NCBI RefSeq assembly: GCF_000002075.1
Contig: NW_004797365.1
Coordinates: forward strand, 138,643 to 202,642
Direction: 5' to 3'
Length of the DNA stretch: 64,000 nucleotides
DNA from: Aplysia californica
Lineage: Eukaryota > Mollusca > Gastropoda > Aplysiida > Aplysiidae
The notes under the pieces are model-generated. The model made no database searches. It was not told the DNA's origin and saw only the letters and a program-made list of their open reading frames with translations. The position numbers were made by a program, and so were the translations under genes. Shown one piece after another: positions 58,701 through 64,000 of this stretch (positions are counted from its first letter, which is position 1; every line of letters starts with the position of its first letter).

Positions 58701-61700
58701 TTTCCAAAGTTTTAATGTCTGAATTAGTAGACCTGCCCTAAGTAATGTAGAATCTTTCTTTGCTCACAAGTGTTATTCCAACTATATTACAAGTATGGTC
58801 GAACCTGCCTCAATGGAAACCTGTCTTAACGGAATCTCCCCGCTCCCCCCTTGATATTATATTCCTCATTAATTACCTGTATAATACGGAAACCTGTCCA
58901 ACGCAGAAATGGAAAGAAAAATCCGCTCCCTTCCGAGGATTTCATCTGTCTAAGACTGAAAATGCTTTGCCTGCTCAGCCCTGATTTGAAACAAAACTCG
59001 CAAGTTTGGTTCCGCTATCTCTAAACTAACGCTATGGTCATTTGGCTGGGCGAGGAAGGGGAGTAGGGGAGCAATTTGGGTGTAGATGTTACCCCATCAT
59101 ATGAGCCCTGAGCGATGCAGATGGTCAGTGTAGTGTGGGTGTGAAATCTCATGGCTGCCCTGAGAGTGCTCGAGTAGCGAGCCACTACGGAAACTTTCCT
59201 GGGTAGCCAGAAGCCAGAGGTGTGAAATTAGATTGACCCATGCTTGCCGACCTGATCGTATGGCAGCCGAGAAAAGAGTTCCTTGAATCGTTGTTACAAT
59301 GATGGCAGTAAGGGATGGCATTGGTGGGTGGGGCTAAGGATGGAAGAAAGGGAGATGTTCNNNNNNNNNNNNNNNNNNNNNNNNNNNNNNNNNNNNNNNN
59401 NNNNNNNNNNNNNNNNNNNNNNNNNNNNNNNNNNNNNNNNNNNNNNNNNNNNNNNNNNNNNNNNNNNNNNNNNNNNNNNNNNNNNNNNNNNNNNNNNNNN
59501 NNNNNNNNNNNNNNNNNNNNNNNNNNNNNNNNNNNNNNNNNNNNNNNNNNNNNNNNNNNNNNNNNNNNNNNNNNNNNNNNNNNNNNNNNNNNNNNNNNNN
59601 NNNNNNNNNNNNNNNNNNNNNNNNNNNNNNNNNNNNNNNNNNNNNNNNNNNNNNNNNNNNNNNNNNNNNNNNNNNNNNNNNNNNNNNNNNNNNNNNNNNN
59701 NNNNNNNNNNNNNNNNNNNNNNNNNNNNNNNNNNNNNNNNNNNNNNNNNNNNNNNNNNNNNNNNNNNNNNNNNNNNNNNNNNNNNNNNNNNNNNNNNNNN
59801 NNNNNNNNNNNNNNNNNNNNNNNNNNNNNNNNNNNNNNNNNNNNNNNNNNNNNNNNNNNNNNNNNNNNNNNNNNNNNNNNNNNNNNNNNNNNNNNNNNNN
59901 NNNNNNNNNNNNNNNNNNNNNNNNNNNNNNNNNNNNNNNNNNNNNNNNNNNNNNNNNNNNNNNNNNNNNNNNNNNNNNNNNNNNNNNNNNNNNNNNNNNN
60001 NNNNNNNNNNNNNNNNNNNNNNNNNNNGGGGGGGGAATGTATGTACATGGATATATTAATGGATACCCCTTGAAAATGTTGAAGTCAGATTGGTAGTCAC
60101 CCTGACGATTTGTGGTTGATCTTGATTTTTTTTCACTAGATCCCGATGTTTTTGCCCTGAAATTATGATTTTAGATTTCATAGAGTGGCAGGTCTGTGTT
60201 ATTTTGGAATAGTTTTCCTATGAAGAGGCTTTCACTCAATAACTTGCAATGCTCTTCTTCTGGTGAACTGACAAAGACGGTTGAGATGTGAGAAATAGAA
60301 ATTTGTGTGAGAGGTAGACAGCAGTCTCTGAGGGCTGCCAAATGAGCCAAGTGTTGTGAATTTCTCTGGACAATCCTTTATTGAGAGCTTGTGTCCCTTT
60401 TTTCCCTCCTTCCTTGTTGTACCACAAGGTCAAGATTCTTTGAATTTTATTATTATAATATTCTGCAACAATTGAAAAAAAAATTTCCTTAGGTCAGCCC
60501 TTGTTTTGTTTCTGGGTCACACTTTAATCCTTGTGATGGAATCAACTGCTACTTGAAAACAAGCATGGTTTTTGAACTTGGGAAATTCAAAGTGTAGTTT
60601 GTTGTTGTTAATAATGATGCGTTAATCTGTGATCTGTTGACTGTGGCCCAAAAGCAAATATCGTTCTCTTCTTGGGATTGTTGACAGTGATATACTGATA
60701 AGTTAACCTGTGCTTGTATCTGTGAATCTTTTAAAACTTAATGTACTGATTTACCGTATATATATATTAAATATTACATTTTTTTGTCCCATACTCCTAG
60801 TAGACTTATTATTTTGCCATATTTATACTTAATAATGAGGTACCTGTTTATGTTTATTTCAGACAGTGCACATGATGGCTACGTTTTACTAGTTCCTTTC
60901 AACAAAGCTGCAGAGTCATTAACAAAGTTTTACAAAGGTGAAGCCTGGAAACTTAAGTTTGTTTGTGTATTACACGTCTCTTATGGTTTCTTTTGTTAGT
61001 AGCTACTTATATGAAGTGTATCTTTTATTACCTGTACATCTGGACCTAGATTAGCTTTAATTTAAAAAAAAAATGAATTCAATTGTTTTCCCCTCCCGAT
61101 TTGGCTTTGTACTTTTCCAGTGAGATTTTAATCATTGTAAACAACGGAGAGCTTTGTATGTGAAATATTAATTGAATGTAGTCTTGACTTTTTTTTCTTA
61201 TTTTGTTAAACTCAAGATTTACCCTGGTCAGCTAATTTGGGCTGCTACACTTAACAAGTGTTTTCATATAAAGCTTTTTGGTAAACGCAAAGTCATATGT
61301 TTTAAGGCGTGACACTGCTGCAAGGCTTTGACTTGTTTTCTGTTCTTATGAACATATGTTATGAAGGGGACATTTTTGTGAAATTATTATAGTTGCATTG
61401 TCTAGTGTTATTAGTTGTACTTACATTATATGGATTCTTTTTTTTTTTCTTTTTTAAGCTCTAAAATTATGGTGCTATTGGTTCTGTACTTGGCCAACAC
61501 TTTGAAGTAAAGAATTTGGATGGGTTAAGAATTTTGTTTACCCTTACTGGAAAATGGTACCTCTCTCTGTGATGTTTTGAAAAGAAGTAAGGGCGAGTAC
61601 CTGTCGTTCAAACAACGAATATTGTGTCGAATAGAGTGTCAGACTTTACATTTTTTTAAAAGAAGAAAAGGAAAAAAATCGCAACTTCTTTATTCTTTAG

Positions 61701-62945
61701 CAGAGTAGTGTGTAACAGTACAACGTAATGAAAGGGAATGGTGGTATTTGAACATAACTGTGTCAGTGATTATGAAATGGCTTACTATGAATGCTCCAGT
61801 TGTTGTACATTTCTATGAGCGGAGCACTGAGATTTGTAATTCTATTTTTAGTGGAAGAATGTTTACTTCCTTGTGTTTTCTGTGTCACTTACAGTGAACC
61901 CACTGACATTGCTCCTCCTTTTTGTTTTCAGATAGTCTTAACAATGCTCGTGAGTGCCTACGGCTTGGAGTTCAAAGTGGACGAAGCAGTCGAGCCAGGG
62001 ACATCGCAGCTTGGGCTAGGAAGAAACGAAAAAGTATACGAAGAGATGAACTGTTGGCTTATTTGTGTGGCAAGAGCCTGCCTCCCCATCACAGAAACAG
62101 ACAGAACCGTAGCTTAGAAAGACAGATTCCTAGATTCTCATCACACCAGGCGGAGAATTTAGAATCTGGGGATTACCCAGTCAGAGAGCCATTCTCATTG
62201 CAAGGTAAGAAGTCAATTAATCAATTGAAATGTGCTTATATTGATTTTTGGGCTTCTAGATCTAGCTTCTGTTTATTTTTAAAGAAAAATTGCATTGAAA
62301 TTTAGCAGATAGAGGGTTAATATGCCTCTCTTTGGGTACTGGTTTTGTGTGGTTGGCCATTTCTGTTCCAGTAATGTTGTCATACTCCTAACTATTATTT
62401 CTTAAAAACAATCATTAAACATGTGTAAATTTTTAAATATTATGCTGATGGTAGGAGAATGCTGCTGGTAAATTCTTCCTTTCCCCCTTCTTCTCTGATT
62501 TCTATAGGTCTTCTTTTTATTCCTTCCTAAGTAATTAATAATGTCCTTCGTTTTCAGTGTTCTTAATAATCTACACACAGGTTGTGAAATCATCTTATAT
62601 TGTGCTTATTTTTAACTAAGATTTGCTCAAAGATCTGCAAAATCCATTTATTTTACTCTGCTTTTAAAGACTAACGAATCACTTTTTGCATTGCCTTTTG
62701 ATACGCTTCTTAAATGTTGTTCAGGACTGAATGGTGCAATGTCCAACATCAGCATGGGCTTGAGCCGGGCGAGCACTACGCCGACCACTACCACCAGCTC
62801 CACTATGAGTTCATGGCCCACAGATGAGTTCCGCTTTCATGACGACCGGGCCAGGGGAGAGCATCACCGGAAACGAACCAGTTCGTCTTCTGCCATGGAT
62901 GTGAGCATGGAGTCCCCTTCCCGGAAGCGGGGACGATTTCTGTGA
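46765..62945 (+). CDS. HAPSTR1: HAPSTR1 (HUWE1-associated stress-response protein, C16orf72 / DUF4588), complete, 4 exons
   Basis: The product is a small nuclear protein that in human cells binds the ubiquitin ligase HUWE1 and tunes stress responses. Exons 46765-46966, 60863-60937, 61932-62204 and 62725-62945 join in frame through GT-AG introns, all in phase 1, giving 256 residues; human has about 275. Matches by eye to human include PDHWSSRFEDECFGELE, FQQTSTAIAQLY, VPFNKAAESLTKFYKD, ARDIAAWARKKRKSIRRDEL (human LAWVKKRRRTIRREDL) followed by LCGK, and LQGLNGAMSNIS. The tail SPSRKRGRFL is basic like the human SPTHKRNRMI and may act in nuclear import. The start is the only ATG before the conserved block; its context (TAAAATGA) is ordinary. 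Intron 1 is 13.9 kb, full of transposons and cut by two gaps. The gene is divergent to USP7. Confidence 0.95.
46967..47623. other. Start of HAPSTR1 intron 1
   Basis: No gene. It includes a dense TCTAGATC-type tract at 47340-47460. Nothing else recognised. Confidence 0.55.
47340..47460. repeat. TCTAGATCTAGA-type palindromic simple repeat
   Basis: Degenerate tandem units of CTAGAT/ATCTAG. The same motif recurs at 14640-14940, 19330-19760, 41310-41410, 44770-44805 and 51205-51290. Confidence 0.85.
47684..48046. other. Assembly gap, 363 N
   Basis: Run of N inside HAPSTR1 intron 1. The left flank starts with a family J end, so the missing part is probably repeat. Confidence 1.
48610..48707 (+). 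repeat. Direct repeat with ATGGCGACC motif, left unit
   Basis: AAAATGGCGACCCGCGTAGT to AAATTAATTTACTTT pairs with 50103-50200 at high identity. It is separated from it by element D and about 130 bp. Confidence 0.8.
48708..49972. mobile_element. hAT-like element family D, copy 2, nested in E copy 2
   Basis: Ends CAGGGTTGGGTTGATTT and, inverted, CAGGGTTGGTGATTT, reversed relative to 33112-34361. Flanks GTTTTAAC and TTTTTAAC (one mismatch) are the 8-bp duplication. It contains three to four tandem units and an (AT)n tract at 49688-49750. Confidence 0.7.
49688..49750. repeat. (AT)n tract
   Basis: About 60 bp of TATATA with a few substitutions, inside element D copy 2. Confidence 0.95.
50103..50200 (+). 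repeat. Direct repeat with ATGGCGACC motif, right unit
   Basis: AAAATGGCGACCCCCGTAGT to ATTAGCTTACTTTGTGC, the partner of 48610-48707. Confidence 0.8.
50635..50742 (+). repeat. Direct repeat N, left unit (about 105 bp)
   Basis: AATAAAACAGATTGCACACG to TAATATAGATATAT, nearly identical to 51099-51206. Confidence 0.9.
50737..50955. repeat. Dispersed repeat M, copy 2
   Basis: GAGCTTTTGCCAAAAGGTGG to TTTTTTACTCATCC, related to 29848-30058. It lies between the two N units. Confidence 0.5.
51099..51206 (+). repeat. Direct repeat N, right unit
   Basis: Differs from the left unit at about two positions. Followed by a TCTAGATC-type tract. Confidence 0.9.
51974..52418 (+). mobile_element. MITE family B, copy 5, best preserved ends
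   Basis: Left end ATATGTGAGGCAGCGTGGTG then GAATCAGGCTCTCGTCAA; right end is its inverse (TTGACGAGAGCCTGATTCCA then CCACGCTGCCTCACATAT). About 38 bp nearly perfect inverted ends, 445 bp in all. HAPSTR1 intron 1. Confidence 0.85.
52500..53365. repeat. Local tandem repeat, unit about 420 bp, a little over two units
   Basis: TTTCTCTCTCTCCCAGCCCC recurs near 52506, 52920 and 53153; GGCTGCCC(C)AGAGCAGCTTT at 52607 and 52991; AATAAAATGCAG at 52882, 53116 and 53321. Boundaries are approximate and units are rearranged. Confidence 0.7.
53366..54550. other. HAPSTR1 intron 1: low-complexity and unassigned
   Basis: CA-rich tract at 53865-53965, otherwise AT-rich sequence without recognised element. Confidence 0.5.
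54560..54816. mobile_element. hAT-like MITE, partial reverse copy of 44054-44429
   Basis: Shares CAAGGGGGCATGCCCCCCTG and the end AGTGCATCTGTGTGTGGGTG then CATAAGTAAAAATTTA. The other end is not clear. Confidence 0.5.
54875..54990. mobile_element. Short hairpin element with telomere-like core
   Basis: AGGACTTCCGTAACGAGCGA then CCAC and its exact inverse enclose about 65 bp containing GGGGTAGGGTTAGGGTTATG. Flanks AGATCAATGG and AGATCAATAG look like a duplication. Half of this hairpin occurs in both family G elements (about 14410, 19175). Confidence 0.6.
56240..56418 (-). mobile_element. tRNA-derived SINE (family L), 5'-truncated copy
   Basis: Plus strand TTTTACGGCACTCTCACAAC to GGATCTTTAACGTGCATAAC matches the 3' part of 39755-40259, including GCCGAAGCCTACTCTTGTAG. 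It splits element K copy 2 near its TTTTTT tract. Antisense to HAPSTR1. Confidence 0.65.
56915..57377 (+). mobile_element. LINE 3' end (RTE-like), C-terminal region of the reverse transcriptase ORF
   Basis: The frame 56922-57305 reads VLLYGCETWNASQTCIKRLQ, LRIRWTDRVANVEIVRKTRQ, RWRWIGHTLMKSGS and KRSRGRPRGTWRRRR, the C-terminal motifs of LINE reverse transcriptases (LYGCETW, R.R.GRP..TW). A stop follows LAQD where family members usually continue, then the element ends in (ATG)5 at 57362-57377, typical of RTE-type short-repeat tails. 5' truncated, not active. Confidence 0.75.
57520..58243 (-). mobile_element. Element J, reverse partial copy, interrupted by MITE B
   Basis: Ends with the inverse of CTGGGTGACTGCCAACCCAG; GCAGGTTGTGCATTACAAAC and TTTGTCCTGTGCTGTCACAT match 15690-15780 on the other strand. 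Left limit is unclear. Confidence 0.5.
57707..58062 (+). mobile_element. MITE family B, copy 6, right end lost
   Basis: Starts GTATCACAATGCGGTGGAAT and runs through GGTATCATCTAAAAGCC and ATGGCTGCCAAAG to CCAATTTCTTGACTTTC; the inverted right end is missing. Confidence 0.65.
58672..59360. other. HAPSTR1 intron 1, unassigned
   Basis: No gene or element recognised, though TCGAACCTGCCTCAATGGAA near 58800 resembles a transposon end. Confidence 0.45.
59361..60027. other. Assembly gap, 667 N
   Basis: Second run of N in HAPSTR1 intron 1. The right flank begins with a G-run and reaches a family J end at 60104. Confidence 1.
60105..60862. other. HAPSTR1: HAPSTR1 intron 1, 3' end
   Basis: Ordinary T-rich intron ending in the pyrimidine-rich acceptor TGTTTATTTCAG. 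No element recognised. Confidence 0.6.
60863..60937 (+). CDS. HAPSTR1: HAPSTR1 exon 2
   Basis: Residues 68-93, SAHDGYVLLVPFNKAAESLT then KFYK, matching human LSLWVPFQNAATAVTNLYK. Acceptor TTCAG|AC, donor AAAG|GTGAAG. A 75-nt symmetric phase 1-1 exon. Confidence 0.94.
60938..61931. other. HAPSTR1: HAPSTR1 intron 2
   Basis: T-rich intron without recognised repeats; acceptor TTTTTGTTTTCAG. Confidence 0.7.
61932..62204 (+). CDS. HAPSTR1: HAPSTR1 exon 3, conserved core
   Basis: Residues 93-184 with ARDIAAWARKKRKSIRRDEL, AYLCGKSLPPHHRNR and the end of the conserved PFSLQG. Acceptor TTCAG|ATAG, donor CAAG|GTAAGA. Confidence 0.96.
62205..62724. other. HAPSTR1: HAPSTR1 intron 3
   Basis: Ordinary AT-rich intron, donor GTAAGA, acceptor TTGTTCAG. 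No repeat recognised. Confidence 0.7.
62725..62945 (+). CDS. HAPSTR1: HAPSTR1 exon 4 with stop codon
   Basis: Residues 184-256, LNGAMSNISMGLSRASTTPT, a Thr/Ser-rich stretch, then basic SPSRKRGRFL and TGA at 62943. Acceptor TTCAG|GACT. The Ser/Thr tract fits a disordered, probably phosphorylated tail. Confidence 0.94.
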
Positions 62946-63166
62946 TGCGATTTGATTGTTGTCCGTACCACAAAGTGGACCTTCGCAAAAAGACTTGTCA
63001 CAGTAGTGTTGAACAGGAATGCTAAGACTGCATTGGAAGTTTGATGGCACGTTCCGTTTTTCTGATGTTCTTATATTTGTGATTATTATGGACCTTACAA
63101 ATCCTGCCATTTCTCCCCCCCCCCCCCCCCCCCCCTCCCTGTCTGAGGAAAGTTAACCAAAACCAT

Positions 63167-63172
63167 AATAAA
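63167..63172 (+). promoter_or_regulatory. HAPSTR1: Candidate polyadenylation signal AATAAA, proximal
   Basis: AATAAA 222 bp after the HAPSTR1 stop, just after the poly-C run, followed within 50 bases by TGTTACATTT and GCCTGTT. Confidence 0.45.
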
Positions 63173-63802
63173 AGTAAAAGACAAAAGTCTTGAGTCATGT
63201 TACATTTGAAGCCTGTTAAATTGGAAGTCTTACCTGTTTACAGTTTACAAGTTTATTTGTTGAAATTCCTTATTGTTGTGGGTGTTTTGGTTTGAATCTA
63301 ATCTGTATACTGACCATTCATACCACCACCCCTGTATTGACCGGTTTTTTAATACCTCATATGTGGAACTTGGCAAAGCACAGTCTCCATTGTGTGTCCA
63401 TCCGCATAACAAGTGATCGTTGGGCTTAGAGTGGCCCATAATACTGTTCCTTTATACTTCTCAAGTAGAATTTATATTACCTTCGTCTTTTGATCAATAC
63501 TTTTGGTTGTTCCTGATTTTTGGAATGGCATACCATACTGATAACAGTAAAATGGCTTGCAGAAGCCTAGATATGTATAGCATGGTTCATTTCATTTGTG
63601 CCTCATTTTATATTCGTTTACAAGTTGTATTGCTGTTGCCATGCTAGCAAACAATTAATGTATGTTCTCTTGTTTGTATGAATTGCAAGCTGAATATGTC
63701 TCTTAGCTGCGATTGCTAGAAAAGTTAATAGAACTGTTGTAATTGGGAAATGGACCATTTAAGTCTGGGTTGTTAGAAAAACTGAACTAAATTAAGCTTT
63801 GA

Positions 63803-63808
63803 AATAAA
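63803..63808 (+). promoter_or_regulatory. HAPSTR1: Candidate polyadenylation signal AATAAA, distal
   Basis: AATAAA 858 bp after the stop, followed by TGT-rich sequence (TGAGTTTTGTTT). Use of this site would give a 3' UTR of about 0.9 kb. Confidence 0.45.
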
Positions 63809-64000
63809 CATGTAGAAACATGATAGTACTAATCCTAAAGGTCTCACTGTATTGGGTCTTAACAGAGTATGAGTTTTGTTTAAAGGATATTTTAATTATT
63901 TTGGTAGATGTTGTTTTTTTTCGTTGTTGCTCTGATTCTGATTTTTCTGTTTTGTCTGACTCTATAGTTTTTTTGGGTTTTTTTTTACCCCCTTGGCGAC

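Larger units (their letters stand above)
62946..64000 (+). other. HAPSTR1: HAPSTR1 3' UTR / downstream region
   Basis: No further gene is visible to the right edge. The stretch is T-rich, holds a run of about 21 C at 63114-63135 and two AATAAA signals. Longer frames on either strand lack conserved character. Confidence 0.6.

Noticed and set aside
59185-60059. Long frames across the N runs (also 47579-48110)
   Set aside because: They are open only because N has no stops; the real flanks are transposon sequence.

Overview
The window is animal nuclear DNA: AT-rich, intron-dense, with GT-AG introns, SINEs, many short DNA transposons and microsatellites. The gene content is bilaterian. Abundant palindromic (TCTAGA)n-type tracts and a tRNA-derived SINE make a mollusc, probably a gastropod, my best guess, but the species cannot be fixed from the sequence.

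Two protein genes are present and stand head to head. The left 46 kb is USP7 (ubiquitin-specific protease 7, HAUSP) on the minus strand. I could place 31 coding exons joined in frame by GT-AG introns, from an ATG at 45767 down to 90. They give about 1065 residues: MATH domain, complete catalytic domain with Cys, His and Asp, and the ubiquitin-like domains. Only the last exon, about 35 residues by comparison with the human protein, lies beyond position 1. The right part is HAPSTR1 (C16orf72) on the plus strand, four exons from 46765 to 62945 encoding 256 residues, with a 13.9 kb first intron holding two assembly gaps. The two start codons are only about 1 kb apart, so the intervening DNA is probably a shared divergent promoter; it carries a YY1-type AAGATGGCGG element. 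The same two genes are divergent neighbours in human 16p13.2, so this is deeply conserved microsynteny of two genes of the ubiquitin and stress-response network.

Almost everything else is intronic transposon debris, much of it well enough preserved to define ends and target-site duplications (TSDs). Supported families: (i) five TTAA-flanked piggyBac-like elements; (ii) hAT-like elements with 8-bp TSDs; (iii) two elements with 9-bp TSDs and arrays of CACCCGGGTG-like palindromes at their ends; (iv) two copies of an element with TAGCAATG ends and 7-bp TSDs; (v) two copies of an element with TAGACCTGCATGT-like ends and 6-bp TSDs; (vi) a pogo/Tigger-like TA-flanked element; (vii) a MITE with about 35-bp inverted ends in six copies; (viii) related SINE families sharing one 3' tail, all lying in the same orientation; (ix) the 3' end of a LINE. 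They are stacked inside each other. USP7 intron 1 holds a four-level nest (41126-45014), and intron 10 is largely one pogo-like element carrying two others (24334-28774). Several families occur both in USP7 introns and in HAPSTR1 intron 1, often in opposite orientation.

I see no CRISPR array, operon, rRNA gene or intact transposase gene. The items most worth following are the 9-bp-TSD palindrome-array family, the 7-bp and 6-bp TSD families, compensatory changes in a SINE hairpin, inverted element copies flanking USP7 exons 2-10, and the repeated protein module in HAPSTR1.
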